Program-made: the position numbers and the translations under genes
Source of the DNA: Torreya grandis
Taxonomy: Eukaryota > Streptophyta > Pinopsida > Cupressales > Taxaceae
Length of the DNA: 64,000 bases
Direction of reading: 5' to 3'
Assembly: GCA_037957365.1 (NCBI GenBank)
Contig: JARHVA010003260.1
Span: forward strand, 1,731,001 to 1,795,000
Shown: positions 1-9,741 of the stretch, one piece after another
Position numbering within the stretch: the first letter of the stretch is position 1
How the letters are laid out: the number at the start of each line of letters is the position of its first letter
Notes under the pieces: model-generated
What the model was told of the DNA's origin: nothing
What the model saw: the letters and a program-made list of their open reading frames with translations, nothing else
Databases searched by the model: none

Positions 1-1
1 C

Positions 2-1336
2 GAGGGACTTGGCCGGCTCATCAAAGCTCGTGTTTCCCAAAACCAGCTTCATGGATGGAGATGGGGGAATGGTTTGACTGTGTTGACGCATCTCCAGTTT
101 GTTGATGACACCACTCTTATTGGGAGAGCCCGAATTCGGGAAGCTGAGGCTTTTCGGCTTATCCTTGATACTTATCTTGCTGCCTCTGGATAGAAAATTA
201 ATGAACACAAGTCCTCTCTCCTTTTCTTTCATACTCCTGAAGCCATTCAGAGGAGGATTGCGGATATCCTGAGGTTTCAAATTCAGAGACTCCCCCTCAC
301 TTACTTAGGAGTTCCTATTGTGTTGGGAAGACAACCACGCCTTTTTTGGCAAAATGTGCTGGATAGATTAAGTCAGAAAGTGAACCACTGGACCCATAGG
401 TGGCTGTCTACAGCTAGAAGGGTGATTCTCCTGCAGTCCGTGATCCAGGCCCTTCCCATATACAGGAGTATGGTGCAGGCCACTCCGGTGTATTTCCTCA
501 AAGAATTTGATGCTCTCTCACGAAAATTCCTCTGGAATGGTAACTTGCAAGGTACTCGTTGGAGTCTAATTAAATGGTATATTGTGTGCCGTCCGAAGAG
601 GGAGGGTGGCCTTGGCTTGCGCTCAGCTATCTGGTCTAGCCAAGCTCTGGCTGCCAAACTTTACTGGAGGTGGTGCTCTAGTTATTCTCACTTGTGGGCC
701 AAGATCCTCTCCCACAAATACTTTCCCGGGATTGATCCATTAGATATTGCTAGAATGCCTATAGAAGGCAGAGGCTCCATGGTATGGGATACCCTCAAGC
801 GCGGAGCTCATCTTGTGAAACAAAGTCTTTTCTGGATTTGCAACAATGGTACTAAAGCTCTCTTTTGGAGTGACTCGTGGGATGGACAGCGTCCTCTCAT
901 CTCCTCTCACCTGCACTTATAGGGCCTATGTGAGTCTTTCATTGAAGCTGGTTGGAGCACGGTTGCGCATTACAAAGAGGCTTTCAACCTGGGTACGGCA
1001 GTTGGTTACAGGTGGAAAAATTCTTCAGATTGGCCGTCGAGGGGATCAAGGGAAGAGAGGTCAGAGCTGTCCCGTATTCTGGCTGATAGAAGGTGTAGTT
1101 CACTACAGGGTAGTGATGTCCTGGCTTGGGGAGCAGCCCCTTCTGGACAGTACTCTGTCTCTTCTGGCTATCATGCTTTGACGAAGCAAGCTTTCGGTAA
1201 TATGCAGTGCTTATGGTGGAAACGTGTCTAGAATTCGTTCTCATGGCCTAAATGCAATTTTTTCCTCTAGGTTCTGACTTATAATAGAGTTCTCACTTGG
1301 GAGAACCTCTGCAAGCGAGGCTTCCAAGGACCGTCC
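2..1336 (+). pseudogene. LINE reverse transcriptase and connection region, broken by four stops
   Basis: The translation carries the RT catalytic box FVDD at 98-109, followed by the plant LINE signatures LTYLGVPI near 298, then WTHRWLSTARR, FLWNG and EGGLGLRS. The product would copy LINE RNA at a nicked chromosomal target. In-frame stops are TAG 191-193, TAG 920-922, TAG 1229-1231 and TAG 1268-1270, with no frameshift. The stops at 1229 and 1268 sit where the family normally has Trp, so TGG to TAG is the likely change. That fits decay by deamination of methylated cytosine, which is an inference. The protein cannot be made at full length. Confidence 0.88.
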
Positions 1337-2320
1337 ATGTGCTTGTTATGCCGTGGTGACGAAGAGAACACTGCTCATCTCTTCTTCCAGTGCTGTTTTG
1401 TCAGAAAAATTTGGCACTTGTGGTGGACCCTGTGGGAATGCCCATGCTGGAATGCAACCTCTCTGATTGATTTTTGGGATAGATTGGGACACTCGCCTGC
1501 CAAATCCCCTGTTCTCCAGATGGCGTGGCTAATTGGGCCTTCCTTCATTCTTTGGAACATCTGGTTGGAGCGTAACAGGAGACTATTCCAAGACAGTTCA
1601 CTGGACTCAAAGATTGTGTGGGAGCGAATTTTGAAGTCTGTCCAAGAAACACTGCGCGCCAGGTGTGAAGACGTTGGGCTGTTGGACCCAGGGGAGGCTG
1701 TCATCCAAGCGCGCCTGGGCGCGCCTTCAGCTAACAGTCCATCTTGGGCTCCTCTAGTGCGTCGGACTTGTACTCCCAGGCGCCAACAACAGCCTGCCAA
1801 TCGGTATGGGCATTGGTCGCCCCCTACTGATGGCGTAATGAAGATAAACACGGATGGGTCCTCTAGGGGGAACCCTGGAGCAGCAGGCATAGGAGGTGTG
1901 GCTCGGGACTGTTCAGGTGAGATCAGGTTTATTTTTTCGCATTATATCAGCTTCCATACAAATAACCTTATGGAAGCACAGGCGATTATTACTGTTGTGC
2001 AAGAATGTTGCCAATTGGGCTGGCAAAGGATCATATGTGAGGCAGATTCACAGGTAATTGTCCATCTTCTCAATGGCCGGATCTCTGCTAATGTGGAGTG
2101 GCAATTGGCCTCGGTGACTAAACAAATTCTTCAACTCTGTACATCCCTGGAATCGGTGGTTTTTCAGTACATTCCTCGCGAATGGAACGAAGTTGCAGAC
2201 TGTCTGGCCAAATGGGCCTCGGAATACGGTCCGTCTTGGAGTATTTCTGATACTAGGATGCTTCCTTTGAATCATTTTCAGAAACTGGCTCAACTAGTGA
2301 GCCAGGACAAAGAATTGTAA
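1337..2320 (+). pseudogene. LINE C-terminal zinc knuckle and RNase H, open frame
   Basis: This open frame of 327 residues is the downstream continuation of the LINE polyprotein, so the Met at 1337 is internal and not a true start. Residues 2-19 form the zf-RVT knuckle (C2, C5, H14, C19). Residues about 166-296 form an RNase H of the plant RVT_3 type, starting near KINTDGSSRGNPG. All four acidic catalytic positions are visible: D173, E213, D237 and D288. RNase H would remove the RNA strand during LINE cDNA synthesis. The domain is intact while the upstream RT carries stops, so this is a recently decayed element, not a host gene. Confidence 0.85.
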
Positions 2321-2459
2321 TTTCCCTGTTTTCTTTGCTTTCAATAAATTTTTACCCTTTTAGTTAAAAAATAATAATAATATAGTGAACTATTATTATT
2401 ATTCTACTTAAATGGTATAGTAATTTAATTACATTGTAACTCAAGATAAAATCAATGTT

Positions 2460-3250
2460 CATAAACTATCACGTGAAAAATGGGTATGTGAAACAAAAAA
2501 GGCAAAATCGGTATCAAGACATGCAACAAAAATTGATGATTCTAATCAACACTAAATTATCACAACCAAAAAATTGGAATATTGGGTTGCAAAGTTGAAT
2601 TTATCTTTATCTGCATATGAAACTATTTGTTCATTTTTCATAACATCAAAGATATTTATTTTTTCTATATCTTAATATTTTGAAGATGATCATAAGTCCT
2701 TACATATATTTCATGTAGATAAATGACTGATCATAATCTAAACAAACATCTTATTTTTTATGAAACATTTCTAGATTCACAAAGATTGGGTTTGTCAACC
2801 TCTCAATTCATGAAGTTTATTGGTATTAGTGTTAAAAAAAAAAAAAAAAAATTTAATGCATTACAAATTTTGACAAATGAAAAAACGATTTTAAATAAAA
2901 ATTGTTAGTTGTTTTTAAAGATGGTGTTTCTTCTTTGGTGAGAAATGAAAATGGATTTTTGACCTTGTAAAAAAAAATGTGCCAATCTTAATACTTGTTC
3001 ATTGTGTTAGTCATTGTGAAGCATTAACCGCATTAGTTTCTTTTAAAATAATACCCAAGCTAGTTTTTGTTTTGTTTGAGAAAGTGGTAAATAAATTTTA
3101 TCTTAATTGAAGAGAACTAATGAACTTATTACATTGTAGTAAATATAAAAAATGAAATACCCCAATGCCTTCAAATTTATGAAGTCATATGGCTATCATT
3201 TATAGAATATTTAGCGAACAAAATGTTAGTAACATTGATCCTTATTATAT
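2460..3250 (+). pseudogene. hAT-like transposase relic (weak)
   Basis: The stretch is AT-rich and full of stops. The piece from 2911 reads VFKDGVSSLVRNENGFLTL. After a frame change it continues as LVHCVSHCEALTALVSFK, then a Leu-rich part near RELMNLLHC. This resembles the catalytic-core pattern of hAT-derived zinc-finger proteins, where a DGASxMxGxxNG segment is followed about 15 residues later by IHCxxHxxALA. No BED finger, terminal inverted repeats or 8-bp duplications could be found. Treat it as a probable fossil; the main alternative is chance similarity in AT-rich DNA. Confidence 0.35.
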
Positions 3251-3848
3251 TTATTTTATAAAATATTTTTTTAATTGTTTATACATGTTTAATGTGATGT
3301 ACGAACTTAATAAATTATTATTATTACTTCCTCTAAAAATTATTTTTTATATATAATTATTCCAAATACACAATAATATTCTCCATAAACAAATTATATT
3401 TAAAAATTAATAAATTATCTAAATACATATTTCCTTAATCTTTCTACTTTGAATATGATAGTATTTATTATGTATAAAATATTATGCTCAAAGATTAATA
3501 GATTGTCTAAATACAAGTTTCCCATCTTTTAATTTTTAATGTTTGATTAAATTGTTTTAAGGAAAGCTTTTTTCTCTCTATTTTTAATAGTATTTTTAAT
3601 ATAATGATGTTAATTAGTTCCATCCACTTTACATAATTTTTTAATAAACGTTAATAATTCAATGTTGTTTAGGTCGAATGTGTTATCTTAATAAATGATT
3701 TCAACATTTATAATATATTATAATAAATAGAAAAGATATATTATTATTTGATTTTTATTTTTTTTTAAATAATAAATTAAAGGTTTTGGCACACAACATT
3801 TATGATTTTAATAAATATAATATGTGAACAATTTTTTTTTTAAATAAT

Positions 3849-5073
3849 GATATAATGTTATGCTAAGTGTCACTAAATATTATTGATCTTTTTATTAAAA
3901 AAAAGTAGAAACTTTGAAATCTTTAGAAAAATTGTTACATACTATTTGTAATTTTTATAAATATAAAATATGAATAAATATATAATATTATACTAAATGT
4001 CACTGAATGGTCTTGCAAAAAACTATTGATCAAATATTTTGAAAATAAATATATAGTATTATGTTACATCTGATCAAATATCTTCAAAATAAATATATAA
4101 TATTATATTATGTTAAATATCACTAAATGATCTTGGTCCTTTAATAATAATGTGATATTATAAATACTTGATCCTTTCATAATAATAGTGTGTGAAAGGA
4201 AGTGCATTTAAAAAGAAAAATAAAAGCTACGGGACCAAAAAAAAAATATAAGATTTTGGGAAAGCAAAAGAAAGAACATATATTTTTTCATTTTTAAAAA
4301 TATATTTAATTAATGTAATTTTAAAAAAATGTAATCTAATTAATTTTTTAAAATTATGATTTATTAACATAATTTAATATTAATATTTTTTTTGGTTAGT
4401 ATAATTATTTATTTTTAAATAAATAAACAAATATAAATCTTACAAGATGTAATAATTATTTTTTCATAATATTACATCTTTTAAATATAAGATGCATTTA
4501 CTAAATTAAAAGATGTAATAATTAATCTTTTAAATATATATTTCATAAACATAGATTTTTTCATTTTTAAAAATATATTTGATTAATGTAATCTAATTAA
4601 TTTTTTAAGATTATGATTTATTAACATAATTTAATATTAATATGTTTTGGTTAGTATAATTATTTTTATATATTTAATTAAATAAATATAATTCTTAAAA
4701 GATGTAATAATTATTTCTTCAAATATACATTTCATAAATTAAAAGATGTAATAATTAATCTTTTAAATATATATTTCATAAATTATGTTTAATTGATATA
4801 ATTTTATATTAATAAATTTTAAATATAGAGTCAAATTATAAATAAAAAATAATTTGAAAACAGATTTTTAAAAGAAATATAAAATGTTATGCTAAGTGCC
4901 ATTAAATGTTCTTTAATTTAAGAGTCGAGAGATCGTATATTTAAAAAGGGCAAAAAAAAATTATGTGACATTTGGAAAAGAAAAAATATATATGTAAAAT
5001 TTGGGAGCACAATTTTTCAAATATATTTGACTAATGTAATTTTTAAGAATTATGTTTTGGTGATATAATTTTA

Positions 5074-5105
<32 letters not shown>

Positions 5106-5130
5106 TTCTTGCTAATATAATTATTTATTT
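3849..5130. repeat. AT-rich diverged tandem repeats
   Basis: The segment at about 4276-4552 is repeated at about 4549-4790. Shared blocks are TTTTTAAAAATATATTT, TTAACATAATTTAATATTAA, TTGGTTAGTATAATTATTT and AAAAGATGTAATAATTAATC. A third, poorer copy covers about 5010-5130 and contains a run of about 27 T (5081-5107). A shorter motif resembling AATGTTATGCTAAGTGTCACTAAAT recurs near 3853, 3984, 4103 and 4884. No coding potential is seen between 3251 and 5600. Confidence 0.6.
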
Positions 5131-5431
5131 GGAGTAAGTTGGTTGAATCATTTATGACGATACACTTGTAATGGATCGTATTCAATTACTAGTAAATCAT
5201 ACCCAACTAATATGATTTTTTATTTATTTTTAATTTAATAATATAATTATTTCAAAAAATACAATATAATAATTTTTTTTATTATATTTTTTTTTAAAGA
5301 AGTATCTTCTAAAAGACACTATCATATAAGTTAAAATTAGATATAACAATATAAACATTAAGGAATAAGAATAAATCTCCGGACATAAGTAGGCTAGTAG
5401 AAACTTCTTCCAATTGATTGCCTCTAATTAA

Positions 5432-5562
5432 CCCCAAAAAAAAGAAAAATCTGTGCATTTGCATTTCATCCATTAAAAAAAAAAAAAAAAAAAAAAAACA
5501 AACATATAGATAGCTGTGCATTTGCATTGTATCCATTAAAACCCCAAAAAAAAACATATAGA
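5432..5562. repeat. 63-bp tandem duplication with poly(A) run
   Basis: CTGTGCATTTGCATTTCATC at 5451 recurs at 5514 with two changes. Each copy is flanked by an A-rich run and AAACATATAGA. The first copy carries about 25 A (from 5474). It lies just beyond the 3' end of the minus-strand gene that stops at 5622. Confidence 0.7.
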
Positions 5563-5621
5563 CACCTTTTTTTTGTCCAGCTTATTCAAATATGCACCAA
5601 CTCCACCAGACAAGTCAGTTG

Positions 5622-6149
5622 CTATTTGTTGGATTTACCAATAATGGCATTCTTGATAGTGTTTGCAGTGCTCAAAACCTTGGTGCCCACAGTGTAAAAG
5701 ATCCCCCCAGATGAGGTCTGCTGTTTGGGATGAATCTCATGTACAACTGTAGTTGGAACATCTTCTGTTTTCCCTTCATCTCCACCATATGACCTGTGAT
5801 CTACACTTGAAACTGCAACTTCCTTAACCTCTTTTGCCTTCTCCTTCTCCTCTTTATCATTGTTCTTGTCTTCTGCCTTCTCTTGTAAATCTGATTCCTT
5901 CTTTTCCACAGGAGCACCACCACCATCACCCTTTTTCTTGGTCGCTTTATCCTCAACACCCAGATACTCCATTCTCTCCTCAATGCCCTGCAAATCCCAT
6001 TGACAATAATTTTTAACCCCACTCCTGCATATTATTCAAAAGCATAAAAAACAACACACACCCAAAACTTAGGGTTTAGGGTTTACACAGGACTTAATTA
6101 AACGTACCTTGGTGATGGAAGCATCCACAGTTCTGTTCTCAGAGGCCAT
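5622..6149 (-). CDS. Small Lys/Glu-rich hydrophilic protein of unknown function, two exons
   Basis: This is the only convincing host gene. Exon 1 is 6108-6149: ATG at 6147-6149, 14 codons beginning MASENRTVDASITK, ending AAG before a GTACGT donor. Exon 2 is 5622-5987 after a TTTGCAG acceptor, phase 0, and ends in TAG. The predicted protein is 135 residues. The middle (about residues 30-75) is dense in K, E and D and likely disordered. The C-terminus (GGIFYTVGTKVLSTANTIKNAIIGK) is better ordered and amphipathic. No signal peptide or membrane helix is seen. Base composition is GC-richer than the surroundings, which supports selection on coding. I do not recognise a named family; the composition recalls LEA-like stress proteins, but that is only an analogy. 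An ABRE-like site upstream and a telo-box in the intron are listed separately. Gene structure is more certain than function. Confidence 0.75.
6071..6085 (-). promoter_or_regulatory. Double telo-box in intron 1
   Basis: On the gene strand this reads TAAACCCTAAACCCT, two overlapping AAACCCTAA telo-boxes, 23 bases inside the intron from the donor site. In plants such boxes occur near the 5' ends of translation-related and growth-related genes and are bound by Myb-type telomere-repeat factors. A role here is inferred from position only. Confidence 0.5.
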
Positions 6150-6345
6150 TTCTGCTGAACAATGTCATAAACCAAATAGATGTGTGGGTGACTCGATTAT
6201 TTTTTTTCCAAGTTGAATACTGTAAATCGAGAGCAGGGTTGATTAGATTTTGAAAACCACTTGGGCTTAAAATAAGTATGGCGATGATTATGCTGCCTAT
6301 GCTTTGACATAACTGACGCGTATCATTGTGGACAGCCGTTACATT

Positions 6346-6353
6346 GACGTGTC
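6346..6353 (+). promoter_or_regulatory. ABRE-like GACGTGTC element
   Basis: GACGTGTC contains ACGTG and lies about 200 bases upstream of the ATG at 6149 of the minus-strand gene. This octamer is a known ABA-response element form bound by bZIP factors. A single copy proves little. No clear TATA box was found; an AT-rich TTATTTTAAG on the gene strand near 6265-6275 is the best candidate. Confidence 0.35.
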
Positions 6354-6679
6354 TATTTGAGATTTAATGTAAGTTAGAAGGGATAAGTGCCATCGATATG
6401 TCGGCAGAGCAAGATGCGGTAACGTTAACGTATTCTCCCACTCACTCACTGATTCAGAATTATTCTTTCAGAAGTGATACGTGTTCGATCCAAGGACATG
6501 GCTAGAATAGCTAATAGACGGTAAATGGAAAACCCATACATATTTTTTTATTAATTAATAATAAAAAATAAAAAATAAAAATAAAAAAAGAGAGGAGGAA
6601 AATGGGAAAATGTTTGGTGATTTTGTTTATAATATATATATTATCTTTTATCTTATTATAATATAGGGATGATGAATGA

Positions 6680-6840
6680 ATATAAAATTAACAATTTTTT
6701 TTTTGAGTTTTGAAGATCGACGTATTTTCAATTCGTTATTGTGATTTTTCATTAGAAAAGAAAAATTATTTCTTTTTCTATGAAGGATCGCAAAGATGCA
6801 AAATATGTCGATCTTCAAACCCAGACACAATTTTTTTCAA
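6680..6840. repeat. Imperfect inverted repeat (hairpin), possible MITE
   Basis: GAAGATCGACGTATTTT (6712-6728) pairs with AAAATATGTCGATCTTC (6800-6816). The fold continues inward through TTCATTAGAAAAGAAA and TTTCTTTTTCTATGAA to a centre near 6766. It continues outward through AAC(T)n / (A)nTTGTG. Arms are roughly 60-80 bases. No clear target duplication or known TIR could be assigned. Confidence 0.5.
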
Positions 6841-7189
6841 AAAAGATTATTTGTTATTTTATGGACTCTGAAAACATAAAATATTTGAATATAAAATTGT
6901 TTGGCATAAAGGTTTTCTTATTAATCTTACGAAATATTTATTTCTTTTTTCATATAAGATTTTTTATTATGAATTTTGATCAAAAAAATTATTGTTTTGT
7001 CTAACTTTGTCTCTTCAAATATGATAATTAGGTTGTCAATTTTTAAGTTTTCATTATACTTAATTCAGATGTCACTATAAGTTGTGCATTCTACGGTGTA
7101 GTGTCATTATATCTCCATCACCCTCTTCTTGAAAACTTGGTAGGTTCTCTTTTCTCGATCTTCTCACATATTATTTATTATGTGAATTA

Positions 7190-7370
7190 CAGATGGGCAT
7201 GGCTAATAGTACAATCAATAATCTGTTGAGTGTTTGCCATTAGAGGTTGACGGTTCAAAACTTGCACCCCTAGGGGTCTCTCTCGGTTCGACTGAACTTT
7301 ACGGAGAAGAGTGTCAGTTATAGAGGATGCTAACTTGAATCAAAAACCGAGTTATGGAGAGAGTCGATAG
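7190..7370 (+). mobile_element. tRNA-derived SINE-like fragment (tentative)
   Basis: GGGCATGGCTAATAGTA (7195-7211) resembles a tRNA 5' end with A box. GGTTCAAAACT (7252-7262) resembles a B box, with GACGGTTCAA just before it as in a T-arm. The A-to-B distance (52 bases) is longer than in most tRNAs. A second GGTTCGACTG occurs near 7286. No acceptor-stem pairing or 3' tail was confirmed, so a chance match is possible. Confidence 0.35.
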
Positions 7371-7889
7371 ATGACTGGGTGGAAACAATGAAAGATTATA
7401 ATAGATTCCCATATAAACCAAAAAAATATATGTTAATTACAAATGATATTAGGGGATATAAGGATGAGAACAATTGGATGCTCTCTCAAATTGAAAAAAG
7501 TATGAAAAATTTGTCACGAAATTTAAACCTAGAGTCAATGACATCAACTTCTAATAGGTCCTTATTTCAAAAAATAAAAAATAAATAACAATGCCTTCAC
7601 ATATCCTTTACACCTTCTCCCCTCACTGATGATGTTGTTTTATCTTTTTAGGTCACACTTCATTTTTTCCTACCAATCCTTGTCCTAATCGACCTTTACA
7701 ATTTACCATCATCCATTTTGACCACTAGTTCAATGAGATATACATGAACTTCCTTAAAATGAGACTCCTCTCAATTTATGATACCCATGATATGATTGAG
7801 CACTCTGTCCACTTTACCCAGAACATTTCATCTTTCACACTAAATACTTCCCTTGTTCCATCTACAATCTCCATGCCCCTAGCAATGAC

Positions 7890-9700
7890 ATGACTCAAAC
7901 TGTAAATAATATTTATAGCCTAACCAAAAATATTATGATGCATCAACCCTCTAATTCAAATCAAATGCAAAGATTATGTAGGAGCATTCTTGGGATGAAA
8001 ACAAGGAACTATCTCCTAAACAAGCAAAAAACCATCTTCAACCAACTTTGGTCCACTCCCAAACTTTTTTCAGAGTATGCCTTTCAAATAATTTAGTACG
8101 TGCAATATCTAATATTCGTACTTGATTTTATTATGCCTTTAGCATATACGATGCTCCAAACCAACCAAGCATTTGAGTCAACCTGAAACATGTTCATTTT
8201 GATTTCTTCTTTAATCAGGCCTAATCCTTTGTGCCATATTTAAGATATAATCTAACACAACTCGTGATGTGGATAACCTTGAAAATGAACACCAACCAAA
8301 AGTCTTAGCAAGCCATGTTGCATACCTATTTAAATATATGGTGACTTATGTCTTTCCTCTGTCATGTACCTTCCATATCATCTTTCCCATCTACAAGACT
8401 AGAGACAAAAACAATCCTAGTAATTGCACATTATCATGGTTGGACACAACTTGGAAATGATCTTTTACATAACTCTAGACATTCATATCTCTAGTTGGGA
8501 AAATACAAAGAGGTTGAGGGCCAAAGGACAAGTAGGTTTCAAGAGGAATCACCATACTATCGATCATATCTTCATTTTCACCTCTATCATTGAGGAAGCC
8601 AAGACAATAAGCATGGAGTACATTGATGTTTTGTGGAATATCTCAAGTCATTTGACATAGTGACTCAACACTTTCTTGTTGACAAGGTTAAGGCTATGGG
8701 TCGTCCACCCTTGTTAACTTCACTTGTGAAGACACTTTATGAGACCATTGATGGCAAACTAGAAACAAATGGTGAGACGGAGGATATCAACAATACCATA
8801 GGTATCAAATAGGATTTCCAACTCTCTCTTACACTTTTTGAAATCTACGTTCACAACTTAGATGAAATCATTCCAAATACATTGAATTCCACGTATGGTC
8901 GCTTACTCTTTAAAGTCTCTATTTTTCATTCTCCTATTTGTAAATTAAATTATTTTTATGTCTAACTCAATAAGAGGTTTTTAGAGACAACTTGATATCT
9001 TAATTTCCTTTTGTGATACTCATGAGCTTCAAGTTAAGTTGGGTGAAATAAATTTGTGGATTTTAACATCTCTAAAGAAAAGGCAACTTAAGTACTTCAT
9101 ACTAATAATAAATGTGAGAGAGTTGAGGTTGTTTCTTAACATGTAAATCTGGGGCTCTCTTTGTTTTGGTACCACACTTTAACTTGACTCTAGTTGTATA
9201 ATCTAGATTAAATAAGGGATATGAAGTTATCTCCTCCCTTGAAAAGCAATGTTTTTATCTTCAATTTTAGGACACTAAAACAAAGATCATATTTTTCACA
9301 CATTGATCACATGTACCCTCTTGTATCAATGTGAGGTTTGGGGACCATACCTTCCATCAAATGATAGAAAAATAATATAGGGAGTGCTTGTCATGATCAT
9401 ATCCAAACATATTCAAGTCAAATGACTAGTCATTCACGTGATCATCCTTTCAAAATTTGGCACAACCCTACATATTACTTGAATGATTTTTCATGTGGTG
9501 ATAATGATTCACAAACTCAAGCATTTGGGCAATTTCCAATGTAGTCACCTTAGGTTATTTTCAAGTTATCTATGGAGAAGTCAAATTGAGGGGTTGATTC
9601 ATATTAGTATGCAATTTTCTCCTTGTTGCTTCACCTCATTGATCTTGATATTAATATACAAACCCCACATAGATTCCCAAGGTACTTTTTAAGGATTTTA
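7890..9700 (+). pseudogene. Non-L1-type LINE reverse transcriptase relic
   Basis: Reading across frames gives a consistent RT series. First comes IFPIYKTRDKNNPSN (from about 8380). Then RLRAKGQVGFKRNHHTIDHI runs into FTSIIEEA (8510-8600), followed by CFVEYLKSFDIV (about 8627) and a decayed GVKQGCPLSPTLF box read as IGIK*DFQLSLTLF (about 8799-8840). The YADD box has become FVN* near 8937, then SNSIRGF*RQLDILISFCDT follows. A C-terminal part continues to about 9700, with LEKQCF near 9243 and IHKLKHLGN near 9507. The KQGCPLSPTLF-type box with a CFVDF-type motif 2 separates it from the L1-type LINEs at 1-2382 and 21.6-23.2 kb and points to an RTE/CR1/Jockey-like group. Many stops and frame changes show it is long dead. 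Confidence 0.7.
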
Positions 9701-9704
9701 CAAG

Positions 9705-9707
<3 letters not shown>

Positions 9708-9737
<30 letters not shown>
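9708..9737. repeat. (AT)n microsatellite
   Basis: About 15 AT units at the 3' end of the LINE relic; it may have grown from the element's tail. Confidence 0.9.

Positions 9738-9741
<4 letters not shown>

Larger units (their letters stand above)
1..2382 (+). mobile_element. LINE (L1-type) retrotransposon, 3' part, inactivated
   Basis: This is the last two thirds of a plant L1-type LINE whose 5' end lies left of the window. One reading frame runs from base 2 to 2320 and shows in order the end of reverse transcriptase, the RT-connection region, a CCHC zf-RVT knuckle and a C-terminal RNase H. The frame has no indel but four stops (191, 920, 1229, 1268). After the final stop come AATAAA (2343-2348) and an A/TAA-rich tail ending about 2382, as expected for target-primed insertion. 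A target-site duplication cannot be tested because the 5' end is missing. Confidence 0.9.

Noticed and set aside
1375..1890. 171-codon minus frame opposite the LINE
   Set aside because: Shadow of the zinc-knuckle and RNase H frame; no domain of its own.
5801..6022. Overlapping frames on both strands at the small host gene
   Set aside because: They ignore the GT-AG intron and lack the composition of the spliced reading.
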